NCBI GenBank assembly: GCA_014860005.1
Contig: JACZKP010000136.1
Location: 1 to 21,790, forward strand
Direction of reading: 5' to 3'
Source of the DNA: Verrucomicrobiota bacterium
Lineage (GTDB): Bacteria > Verrucomicrobiota > Verrucomicrobiae > Limisphaerales > UBA11358
DNA length: 21,790 bases
In this document: one piece after another, positions 7,950 through 14,911 of the stretch
Layout of the letters: each line of letters starts with the position of its first letter
How positions within the stretch are numbered: the first letter of the stretch is position 1
Translations under genes and position numbers: made by a program
Notes under the pieces: model-generated
What the model was told of the DNA's origin: nothing
Seen by the model: the letters and a program-made list of their open reading frames with translations, nothing else
Databases searched by the model: none

Positions 7950-8792
7950 TCATCGGGGGAAAATGAATCGGTTGCCCACACCGCCGGGAACACAGCCGCT
8001 GCCAAAATGCTGCCCGAGAGCGCACGTTGCCACTCTCCCTGTGCAGTGCATGGGCAAGAGCAGGCGGATGTCACGTTGACTCGAAGCCGCAATGGTCCGG
8101 TTCAGCCGCTCTGCTGAAGCATTGAGCAAGTGCATGCCGCCGATCACGGCATGGAAGCGTTTCCCATTTGTAAGGTGCTCAATGTGGAGCAAGGTGTTCA
8201 CCACGCCCGCATGAGCGCAGCCCAGCAGTACCACGATGCCCTCTGGCGTTTCGACGAACAAAGCCTGATCGTCCACCAGCGGGTCGGGCTGCTGGCAGCG
8301 TTCATCGAGGAAGAACTTTCCGCCCACGTCCTCGAAATCCGTTTGCCGCGGGATTTCGCCGGTCACAAACAATCCTTCCACCACTTCCTGGCAAGCCGGT
8401 GTCAGAATCAGTTTCTTCCCAGCGTTGGCCAGGGCCTTCTTGCTTTCCTCCGGCATTCCGATGTCACGGGCCGAGCCGTCCGGGTTGGCGCCGAACTTCG
8501 GGCCCATCGCTGCTGCGTTCAGGAAGAGTCGGGCCGCGGGTGACTGGCGGCACACCGCCGCGAGTCCTCCGGTGTGATCATAGTGGCCATGACTCAGAAC
8601 GACGGCCTCGAGGTCTTGCAGGGAACACCCCAGCGACCAGGCGTTGTCGAGCAGCAATTCCGTCTGGCCCGTGTCAAACAGCACGCGGCGCCCGCCAGTA
8701 TCGATCAGGACCGCCAGACCGTGCTCGGCTTTCAGGCCGCGCGTGTGGACCGAGTTTTCCACGAGGACGGTGATGCAAACTTTTTTACTCAT
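7950..8792 (-). CDS. MBL-fold metallo-hydrolase (COG1237-like)
   Basis: A 280-residue cytoplasmic protein. ITVLVENSV at the N-terminus, VLFDTGQTELLLDNAW, and the metal motif SHGHYDHTGG (H68, H70, D72, H73) fit the metallo-beta-lactamase subgroup annotated as dihydropterin beta-ribofuranosylaminobenzene phosphate synthase-like (COG1237). LLGCAHAGVVNTL and IGGMHLLNA supply the later metal ligands. The true substrate in bacteria is unknown. The start at 8792 overlaps the preceding thioesterase gene by 8 bases, so both are likely made from the minus-strand sigma-54-like promoter at 9243-9257. In-frame upstream codons to 8837 would add residues with no family resemblance. Confidence 0.88.
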   Translation of the reverse strand: MSKKVCITVLVENSVHTRGLKAEHGLAVLIDTGGRRVLFDTGQTELLLDNAWSLGCSLQDLEAVVLSHGHYDHTGGLAAVCRQSPAARLFLNAAAMGPKFGANPDGSARDIGMPEESKKALANAGKKLILTPACQEVVEGLFVTGEIPRQTDFEDVGGKFFLDERCQQPDPLVDDQALFVETPEGIVVLLGCAHAGVVNTLLHIEHLTNGKRFHAVIGGMHLLNASAERLNRTIAASSQRDIRLLLPMHCTGRVATCALGQHFGSGCVPGGVGNRFIFPR

Positions 8793-9228
8793 CGGATTGG
8801 ATGAACTTGCCGTGCGCCCGGGCTTTGACATTGCCACCCTGCGTTATTTCCGCCCGCAACTCAAGCAGACCGTGGCAGGACGACTCCAACCACGCGCGCA
8901 CGGTCAGTTCCTCGGCCGCGAGCACCGGGAAACGGTAGCGTATGCGCAGGTCAGCCGTCAGGGCGCGGATGCCGCGCGCGAAAAGGCAGTTCGTCATCGC
9001 CCCATCCAGCAGCGTGGCGACGATGCCGCCGTGCAGCACGCCTGGATAGCCCTCGAGCGCGCAGTTCCCGATGAACGGTGCATTGACACTCCCGTCCGGA
9101 GCCGTGGTATAGCGCAGGGCCAATCCCATTGGATTGGAGGCGCTGCAGGCGAAACAGAAAGGGTGCGCTTCCGCCCGGGTGTTGCGGCGAGCGATTTCGG
9201 CATCCGTGAAATCAACTGACGTTGTCAT
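8785..9228 (-). CDS. PaaI-like hotdog-fold thioesterase
   Basis: A 147-residue soluble protein. The N-terminal CFACSASNPMGLALRY motif and the later LHGGIVATLLDGAMTNCLF are typical of PaaI-type hotdog proteins, which hydrolyse acyl-CoA thioesters. The substrate is unknown. ATG 9228 is preceded by GGA about nine bases upstream. The frame is open far upstream to 9762, but that part is antisense to the sigma-54 activator and not family-like. A sigma-54 promoter match ends 15 bases before the start codon, implying a leader of only a few bases. The gene overlaps the downstream MBL-fold gene. Confidence 0.85.
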   Translation of the reverse strand: MTTSVDFTDAEIARRNTRAEAHPFCFACSASNPMGLALRYTTAPDGSVNAPFIGNCALEGYPGVLHGGIVATLLDGAMTNCLFARGIRALTADLRIRYRFPVLAAEELTVRAWLESSCHGLLELRAEITQGGNVKARAHGKFIQSDE

Positions 9229-9242
9229 TGGCAAATTTCCAA

Positions 9243-9257
9243 GCACTGCCAGTGCCA
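9243..9257 (-). promoter_or_regulatory. Candidate sigma-54 (-24/-12) promoter for thioesterase and MBL-fold genes
   Basis: On the minus strand this reads TGGCACTGGCAGTGC. It matches the consensus TGGCACG-N4-TTGC with correct GG-to-GC spacing; the mismatches are a T for the G after TGGCAC and a G for the first T of TTGC. Predicted transcription start is about 9231, only some 3 bases before ATG 9228. A sigma-54 activator gene starts 275 bases away, divergently. A second site with the same ten matching bases is at 13040. Confidence 0.6.
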
Positions 9258-9429
9258 GCACGTCGAGGCGGCCATCGGAGCGCGGCTGTGGCGAAGCCCA
9301 GCCGCAGCAAAGTCTCCAGCAAACAAAGTCGCTCGACCAGGAATGACGCCAGTTTCGCCCGCAGCGGCTGGTGCTGCGCGCCGGGCCGTGTTCCACACCT
9401 GATATTTCGTGAGTCAGCTTGAACCGCAC

Positions 9430-9442
9430 GGGCGAGACGCCC
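9430..9442. repeat. Short palindrome GGGCG-AGA-CGCCC, possible dispersed repeat
   Basis: A perfect 5-base-pair stem with a three-base loop, directly followed by atgccac. The sequence cgggcgagacgcccatgcca is, from memory, a core common to many dispersed repeats in Verrucomicrobia genomes (read in frame as HGRDAHAT). It lies in the 304-base gap between the thioesterase and the sigma-54 activator, which otherwise holds only the minus-strand promoter candidate. Confidence 0.5.
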
Positions 9443-9532
9443 ATGCCACTATTGTCCACCGTGGCAAAATGCCGTTGCACACCTGCGTTGGAACACGGAA
9501 GATGCAATGGTGAGCTTTTCCTTTGCGCCACC

Positions 9533-10855
9533 ATGAACGACGGTTTTAACAGCCAATTGCTCGACTCAGTGCCTGACGGTGTTTTCACCGTGGACGCGGA
9601 CTGGCGCATCACATCATTCAATCGCGCCGCGGAACAGATTACCGGCGTGCGACGGCAGGAAGCCATCGGCCGCCCCTGCTGCGAGGTCCTCCGCGCCAGC
9701 ATCTGCGAGAGCGCGTGCGCCTTGAAGCAAACCCTCACCACCCGCCGGCCCATCGCCAACAAGGTTGTTTACATCGTGAACGCGCAGGGCGAACGCATCC
9801 CCATCAGCATCTCGACCGCCGCGCTCAAGGACACGCGCGGCAAGATCATTGGCGGAGTCGAAAGCTTCCGCGATCTCCGGCTGGTGAACGAACTGCGCCG
9901 GGAAGTAGAACAACAGGATTCGTTCTCGGACATCATTGGCCGTAGCGCGGCGATGCGGCAGTTGTTCGATTTGCTGCCCGCCGTGGCCGAAAGCGACAGC
10001 ACGGTGTTGCTCGAAGGCGCGAGCGGCACGGGCAAGGAATTGTTCGCCAAAGCCATTCACCAGCTTTCCCGCCGGCACGCGAAGAAGTTCGTCGCCCTGA
10101 ATTGCGGTGCGCTACCGGACACGCTGCTGGAAAGCGAGTTGTTCGGCTACAAGGCCGGTGCGTTCACCGATGCGCGCAAAGACAAGCCCGGCCGCTTTGC
10201 GCTCGCGGAAGGCGGCACCATCTTCCTCGATGAAATCGGCGACATTTCGCCGGCCATGCAAACGCGGCTGTTGCGCGTGTTGCAGGAGCGGACTTACGAA
10301 CCGCTGGGCGGCGTCGAACCGGTTCGTGCCAACGTGCGCGTAATCGCCGCCACCAACAAGGCACTCGATGCGCTCGTGCGCGAAGGGAAGTTCCGGGAGG
10401 ACCTGTTTTACCGCGTCAACGTGGTGCGCCTGGAGTTGCCAGCGTTGCGGGATCGGCGTGAGGATTTGCCACTGCTGATAGATCATTTGGTGGCGCGGTT
10501 CAACCGGCTCAAGGCGCGGGACATCGCGGGTGTGTCGGATGCCGTGCTGGCGCGGCTGATGGAATACGATTTTCCGGGCAACGTGCGTGAGTTGGAGAAC
10601 GTGATCGAACACGCGTTTGCCCTGTGTCGCAGCGGAGTGATTGAGTTAAGTCATCTGCCGCCGAAGCTGCGCGGTGACGAAGCCACGTTGCGTAGCGGCT
10701 TGCCACCCGGCGTGACCCTGGCGGCCATGGAGAAACTGCTCATCCGCGACGCCCTGCGCCGGAACAAGGGCAACCGTGCCGCCGCCGCCCGTGAACTGGG
10801 CATTGATGCGAGTACGTTGTTTCGGAAACTCAAGGCGTTGAAGTTAAAGGGTTGA
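9533..10855 (+). CDS. Sigma-54-dependent Fis-family activator with Cys-rich PAS domain
   Basis: A 440-residue cytoplasmic regulator. PAS domain at about 1-125 (LLDSVPDGVFTVDADWRITSFN), carrying a cysteine cluster (GRPCCEVLRASICESACAL) typical of a PAS subgroup thought to bind a metal or redox cofactor. AAA+ domain at about 150-380: Walker A GASGTGKE with K168, the sigma-54 contact loop at 209-214 reading GAFTDA rather than GAFTGA, and Walker B TIFLDEIGD. Fis-type helix-turn-helix at about 400-440 (GNRAAAARELGIDASTLFRKL). It opens sigma-54 promoters by ATP hydrolysis. No receiver domain is present, so the signal probably enters through PAS. Two candidate sigma-54 promoters nearby (9243-9257 and 13040-13054) are its likely targets. 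It converges with the DUF4209-like gene across 24 bases. Confidence 0.93.
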   Translation: MNDGFNSQLLDSVPDGVFTVDADWRITSFNRAAEQITGVRRQEAIGRPCCEVLRASICESACALKQTLTTRRPIANKVVYIVNAQGERIPISISTAALKDTRGKIIGGVESFRDLRLVNELRREVEQQDSFSDIIGRSAAMRQLFDLLPAVAESDSTVLLEGASGTGKELFAKAIHQLSRRHAKKFVALNCGALPDTLLESELFGYKAGAFTDARKDKPGRFALAEGGTIFLDEIGDISPAMQTRLLRVLQERTYEPLGGVEPVRANVRVIAATNKALDALVREGKFREDLFYRVNVVRLELPALRDRREDLPLLIDHLVARFNRLKARDIAGVSDAVLARLMEYDFPGNVRELENVIEHAFALCRSGVIELSHLPPKLRGDEATLRSGLPPGVTLAAMEKLLIRDALRRNKGNRAAAARELGIDASTLFRKLKALKLKG

Positions 10856-10879
10856 AAGTCCGAAAGAAAATCACGCGGA

Positions 10880-12715
10880 CTACTCGGTCGAGGCTTTCCG
10901 CTCGGCAATTGTTTGAAAAACTGGCGTCAAGCAGATGCGCAGCACGAGCCACCACACCGTAACACCCGCATTCGAGTAGCATTCGCTTTCTTGAACGAAC
11001 CCGTGTGCGATGCGGTTTCGGAAATCGTAGCCAGTCTTTTCAATGAGGCAGCCGCGAAGCTCGAAGCACAGGGGCTCACCAAAGATTTGTTTGGTTTCCG
11101 GCATACCGAAGATTGCACCGAGAACTTTCACGGGCTGTGTGCCGTCCGACATTAGGTTGGAGACATCGACTCCATGGGATTCGAGAAGGTAGCGCAGAGA
11201 GTTTTCAATCTGCGGCGTGAGTAGATGCGTCGCCACGACGAAGTCGCCGTGGAAACCGGCGTGAAGCCCACGAAGGAAAATGCCTTCGTGACCCGGCGGA
11301 ATGAACGGGTTGTTGCGGACAATGAATAACAAGTCTTGATACGTCGGCTTGTGATCGTTCAGAATTTGCACTCGCGCAGGTTCAATGAACCCGTCAACTC
11401 TTAGCGGCCAGTGGAAGTGCGACGCTTGGGAAAGCGATTCCACTTCAAGCGCCTCTTCCAGAGCTTCGCCCTTGAGGTTGAATAGGCTCTCTTTTCGGGC
11501 CGTCGTCCGTCCCTGCTGGTCCACGATGGCCGCGCCCATCAAGTATGTCAGCGGCGCTTGCTTCGCGTTCGCAACGACTTCGTCTTTGATTTCCTTCGGG
11601 TCAGACAAGTCTTGGCCAAACGCCAGCTTGAGCACAGCCGTCGGGAAATCGCTGCCCTTCACATGGTCACGCGCTCCGATGACCGACTTGGAAATATCCA
11701 CTCCGGTGGAGAACGTCTGGAACTCCGCGAGCGAACGCTCCTGCCATTCGTTCATCCGACGGCGAAGTTCGGTAATTCTCTCTTTCGTTGCTCCAGCTTG
11801 TCGCAACTCCTCAATCGCTTTACCCAATAGCGAGGCCGCTGCCATGAAACTAGCACCTTTGCCCTGCGCTCGGTTCTCGGCTTCCGAGACGGCTGCTTCC
11901 GCAGCCGCAAGCCGCGCCTTTTGTTCCCCTGCCGCATTATTCGTGCGTTTCTGCCAATCCGCTTCGACTTCCCAGTAGGCTTTGGCTTTGTGCATGTGGC
12001 CACTTGCCTTCGCCGCAGTAGCGATTGAAGATGCGATAGCGGCGAACTCGCTCGGCTCTCCGATGCCTGCCGGCAGCATTAAGCGCATGAGTTGGCAGCA
12101 GTGGAAATCCTTGGCACTCATCGAAGCGCGTTTTGTTGCTGCCACAAGAGTTTTCGCCGCATCCTCAAATAGAGGCTTGTTGCGACCGAATCTGCTGGCG
12201 AGGTAAAGGGCTCGCTTGAAACTTGTCACCCCAAACGTCCAGTCACCGGCGACGTCAAGCTTCTCGGCTGCCATTGCATAGCAGGCGGCGGCCTCTGCGC
12301 CGACAACGTGATCTTTTGTCCGCTCCCACAACACGTCATTCAACCGCGCGCGAAGCGCCGCGTCCGTCGTTTGCTTTGCCAGAACGCGAACTACTTCAAT
12401 GTCGGCTGTGGTCAAGTCGGACGGGACGAGCGAACGCTTACCTTCCATCTGCCACATGGGAACGAACGGTTGGGAGGGCGTGTCGAAACTTGGATGAAAT
12501 CCAACGATAACCTGCAAGAAGCGATAAACCGATGCCTTGTGTGTTTCGCCTTTTTCTTCGGCTTCCTTTGCGACTTGGCCGTATGGCTCGAGGTAGTATT
12601 CACAGGTCAACCCCTTCGCTTTGGAGAGTGGCGAATTAATGTCGATGCCCGCCAGTTGGGTGGCGTCTCCTTTGAATACATTCTCCGGCGTGCCCGTGCT
12701 TGCGGCGTTCGGCAT
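10880..12715 (-). CDS. DUF4209-like protein with HEPN-type RNRIAH motif, possible defence protein
   Basis: A 611-residue soluble protein. The last 150 or so residues resemble DUF4209: NNPFIPPGHEGIFLRGLHAG, then AAHLL-like TPQIENSLRYLLESHGV, then DFRNRIAHGF. R566-N-R-I-A-H571 matches the R-x4-H motif of HEPN ribonucleases. The N-terminal and middle parts are alpha-helical in composition with coiled-coil-like stretches (roughly residues 240-330, rich in A, E, K, R). The function of DUF4209 is unsettled; a HEPN-like RNase role in stress or phage defence is inferred from the motif. It reads against its neighbours and separates the sigma-54 activator from its presumed downstream targets. No Shine-Dalgarno site or partner gene is seen. 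Start ATG 12715 is the first in frame. Confidence 0.75.
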   Translation of the reverse strand: MPNAASTGTPENVFKGDATQLAGIDINSPLSKAKGLTCEYYLEPYGQVAKEAEEKGETHKASVYRFLQVIVGFHPSFDTPSQPFVPMWQMEGKRSLVPSDLTTADIEVVRVLAKQTTDAALRARLNDVLWERTKDHVVGAEAAACYAMAAEKLDVAGDWTFGVTSFKRALYLASRFGRNKPLFEDAAKTLVAATKRASMSAKDFHCCQLMRLMLPAGIGEPSEFAAIASSIATAAKASGHMHKAKAYWEVEADWQKRTNNAAGEQKARLAAAEAAVSEAENRAQGKGASFMAAASLLGKAIEELRQAGATKERITELRRRMNEWQERSLAEFQTFSTGVDISKSVIGARDHVKGSDFPTAVLKLAFGQDLSDPKEIKDEVVANAKQAPLTYLMGAAIVDQQGRTTARKESLFNLKGEALEEALEVESLSQASHFHWPLRVDGFIEPARVQILNDHKPTYQDLLFIVRNNPFIPPGHEGIFLRGLHAGFHGDFVVATHLLTPQIENSLRYLLESHGVDVSNLMSDGTQPVKVLGAIFGMPETKQIFGEPLCFELRGCLIEKTGYDFRNRIAHGFVQESECYSNAGVTVWWLVLRICLTPVFQTIAERKASTE

Positions 12716-12757
12716 GGTTGGAATTTATCGAGTGTCCGTGTCTTTGGCGAGATTTCT

Positions 12758-12854
12758 GCCGCCCTTTCAGGGCTTGGATTTCTGAACAACAAACCCAGGG
12801 CGGCGCTCGCAGGCTCGCTTTGCCTTGGGCTATTATCTTTCGGGCTTTCGGCCC
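12758..12854. repeat. REP-like multi-hairpin repeat
   Basis: Three palindromes in a row: GCCCT-ttc-AGGGC (12761-12773); a longer stem between CCCAGGGC (12794-12801) and GCCTTGGG (12831-12838, one G-T pair); and GGGC-tttcg-GCCC (12842-12854) followed by ttttct. The last could also act as an intrinsic terminator on the plus strand. The arrangement of a gccctttcagggc hairpin, a cccagggcggcgctcgc stem and a gggctttcggccctt hairpin is one I recall as a high-copy element in Verrucomicrobia. It lies just upstream of the DUF4209-like gene's start. Confidence 0.65.
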
Positions 12855-12860
12855 TTTTCT
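12842..12860 (+). terminator. Possible intrinsic terminator inside the repeat block
   Basis: The GGGC/GCCC stem with loop tttcg is followed by cttttct. The stem is only four pairs, so this is weak. If active on the plus strand it would insulate the sigma-54-controlled genes that start at 13068 from upstream transcription. Confidence 0.3.
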
Positions 12861-12877
12861 ATCAGAAGCATAAACCA

Positions 12878-12929
12878 TCGTGGCAGAACGCCATGGTGCC
12901 CAGTTGTCATCGTGGTGGAACGCCACGAT
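12878..12929. repeat. Tandem imperfect copies of an atcgtgg..aacgcca unit
   Basis: Two related units lie 31 bases apart. The first runs ATCGTGG-cagaacg-CCATGGT (12878 onward). The second is a perfect palindrome, ATCGTGG-tggaacg-CCACGAT (arms 12909-12915 and 12923-12929). The similar arms and near-identical loops suggest a short duplicated repeat that belongs to the same intergenic repeat block as 12758-12854. Confidence 0.55.
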
Positions 12930-13039
12930 TGTGTCGCAGCCGATGAAACCTGGCTTTGACTGTTTCCGCCCTCCGCTTTCCAAACTTCTGGGTTTGATTT
13001 GAGCCTCCTCACGTCGGCTGCCACGCCGGTCTGCGGCGC

Positions 13040-13054
13040 TGGCACGTCGTGTGC
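13040..13054 (+). promoter_or_regulatory. Candidate sigma-54 (-24/-12) promoter for the NifX-family operon
   Basis: Reads TGGCACGTCGTGTGC. It matches TGGCACG-N4-TTGC except for one base (G for the first T of TTGC), with correct spacing between GG (13041-13042) and GC (13053-13054). Predicted transcription start is about 13066, two bases before the GTG start chosen for the NifX-family gene, so the message would be nearly leaderless. The same TGGCAC-N5-GTGC pattern is in front of the minus-strand thioesterase gene. Confidence 0.65.
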
Positions 13055-13067
13055 CTTGGTCTGGGTT

Positions 13068-13472
13068 GTGACAGTGGCTTTTCCCATCTGGAAGGATCGC
13101 ATTTCGCCGTTACTCGATGCGGCCACGCGCCTGCTCGTCGTAACCCGGCGGCGCGGCGTGGAAGCGCAACGCAGGGAATTCCTGCTCGGTCCGCTTCCGA
13201 CGGAAGCTCTCGCTCGCGATGTTGCCGGGCTTCACGTGGATGTGATGCTTTGTGCGGCAGTGTCCGAGCCGTTATTGCGCGCATTGCGAAAACGCGGGGT
13301 GCGCGTCCGACCACACGTTTGCGGCGAGATCGAAGCGGTCCTTCGCGCGTTCTGCTGCCACCGCCTGGCTTGTGAAGAATTCCGGATGCCGGGTTGCTGG
13401 GGACGGGATTTGCATGGCGATTGCAGAAATCGTCGCAAGTCTGGCGTGAAAGCGACTACGAAGGTTGCGTGA
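13068..13472 (+). CDS. NifX/NifB-family (PF02579) dinitrogenase FeMo-cofactor-type protein
   Basis: A 134-residue protein of the family that includes NifX, NafY, the C-terminal part of NifB, MTH1175 and the Desulfovibrio orange protein. Seen: MTVAFPIWKDRISPLLDAA (first strand and helix), VDVMLCAAVSEPLLRALRKRGV, and VRPHVCGEIEAVLRAF, ending with a cysteine-containing FRMPGCWG tail. Members bind metal-sulfur clusters non-covalently. GTG 13068 gives the family N-terminus; the frame is open back to about 12999, but that extension is not family-like and lies over the sigma-54 promoter. No nitrogenase genes are present, so a nitrogen-fixation role is not implied. It is probably the first gene of an operon reaching at least to 16630. 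Confidence 0.8.
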   Translation: MTVAFPIWKDRISPLLDAATRLLVVTRRRGVEAQRREFLLGPLPTEALARDVAGLHVDVMLCAAVSEPLLRALRKRGVRVRPHVCGEIEAVLRAFCCHRLACEEFRMPGCWGRDLHGDCRNRRKSGVKATTKVA

Positions 13473-13615
13473 ATATGAAGACGACTCGGACCAACGGTCA
13501 GTGGCTTTCCAGCGGAGCGGTATTGCGTGGTTCTCCAAATCCTGACAATCCTCGTTCCGTGGCTGATCTGTGCCCAAAACGATATTTGCCAAACCACGAG
13601 GCCACAACTCGCATC

Positions 13616-14875
13616 ATGAAAAGAACACGACCTATCTTGTTCATCCTCCCAGTGCTGCTGGGAGCTTCCCTGCTGAATGCCGCGGAAAGCCAGCGGCCCA
13701 CGAACCGCACGACTTCACTCAAAGCCCTTTGCCAACGACTCAACATTGGCACGGGTGCGGTCATCGCTGACGTGGGTTGTGGTGACGGGCCGGACACTCT
13801 GGTCTTTGCCACCATCGTCGGGGAACGAGGCACGGTTCTGGCGCAGGAGATTGATACCGCGAAGCTCAACAAGGTGTTGGAGGTGACGAGCAAGCGGGGA
13901 TTCAACCAGGTTGTGCCCGTGCTGGGTGAGAGTGAAGATCCACGCCTGCCGGATGGTGCGGCAAATCTGATCTACATGAACCGCGTGTTCCACCATTTCT
14001 CGCGCCCGCAGGCAATGCTCGAACGAATGTGGTTCGACCTCAAACCCGGCGGTTTCCTGGTTATCGTTGATCAGAAAAAGGGGCCATTAACCGATTGGGT
14101 GCCGACGGATGGCCGGGAAAAGAAACATAATTGGACCGGTGAAACCACCGTCGTGCGTCTGGCGCGCGAAGCTGGATTCCTCTTTCACGACGTGCTGGAT
14201 GATTGTTGGCATGAGGAGCAACCCTTCGTGCTGGGCTTTCAAAAGCCGCTGAAAATTGCCAAGCCGGATGGAGATCCCGATCTGCCTCGTCCCTTGAATG
14301 TGAAGGACCTCATCCGCCGGCTGCCCCTCAATAAGCGCGAAGAAAACTCTTCCGTGGTCTTCTTTGGTCTGGACCGAGGGCGGGCGGTGTTGCCGGAGTT
14401 GAGAGAACAATTGCCGGCTTCGACTCGTTTGTTCGATGTCGTCATTGATGAATGGGCATTGTCGCGGGATGAACTGCCATCTGATGCACAAGTCTCCGGA
14501 GGGGAAATTCTCCGAACCGAAAAGGGCAGCCTGACCCTGCCGGAGAACGCTCGCGTGGGGCTGGTGCTTTTCGCGGACGCATACCACCGCTTGTGGAAGC
14601 CGTCGCCACTGCTTGAGCAACTGAGAAAACAGATGTCGGCCTCGGGACTGATTGCCGTGGTGGAGCGTAAAGGTCCGGACGCGGAAGCACGACACTTGGC
14701 GGGGCACCACCGGCGACTCTCTTCGGCACTTGTCATCGAGGATATGCGCGAGGCTGGCTTCCGCTTGCGCCAGACTCCAGCGGCACCGGCGCGCGACCGG
14801 ATTTTCCTGCTGTTCGAACTGGAATCCTCTGCGAGGGAACGCAACGTCAAGGGCCGGACCACTGCCAATCCGTGA
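13616..14875 (+). CDS. Exported two-lobed SAM-dependent methyltransferase
   Basis: A 419-residue protein with an N-terminal signal peptide (MKRTRPILFILPVLLGASLL, probable cleavage after NAA). The first lobe (about 30-215) is a class I methyltransferase: motif I VIADVGCGDG at 49-58, then NRVFHHFSRPQAMLERM (FHHF 125-128) and LKPGGFLVIVDQKKG. The second lobe (about 235-415) repeats the back half of the fold: YHRLWKPSPLLEQLRKQM (from 323), SGLIAVVERKG, and an EDMREAGFRL stretch matching VRLAREAGFLF of lobe one, but without a clear glycine-rich SAM motif. It looks like an internal duplication with a degenerate second copy. ATG 13616 begins the signal peptide; an in-frame ATG at 13475 is an alternative. 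Substrate unknown. A methyltransferase outside the cytoplasm would need a SAM supply. Confidence 0.8.
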   Translation: MKRTRPILFILPVLLGASLLNAAESQRPTNRTTSLKALCQRLNIGTGAVIADVGCGDGPDTLVFATIVGERGTVLAQEIDTAKLNKVLEVTSKRGFNQVVPVLGESEDPRLPDGAANLIYMNRVFHHFSRPQAMLERMWFDLKPGGFLVIVDQKKGPLTDWVPTDGREKKHNWTGETTVVRLAREAGFLFHDVLDDCWHEEQPFVLGFQKPLKIAKPDGDPDLPRPLNVKDLIRRLPLNKREENSSVVFFGLDRGRAVLPELREQLPASTRLFDVVIDEWALSRDELPSDAQVSGGEILRTEKGSLTLPENARVGLVLFADAYHRLWKPSPLLEQLRKQMSASGLIAVVERKGPDAEARHLAGHHRRLSSALVIEDMREAGFRLRQTPAAPARDRIFLLFELESSARERNVKGRTTANP

Positions 14876-14911
14876 AACGCAAACCATCTGTGAGAAAGAA
14901 CTGAAATAGCC

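Noticed and set aside
9462..9478. TGGC..TTGC upstream of the sigma-54 activator
   Set aside because: The two elements are two bases too far apart for a sigma-54 promoter.
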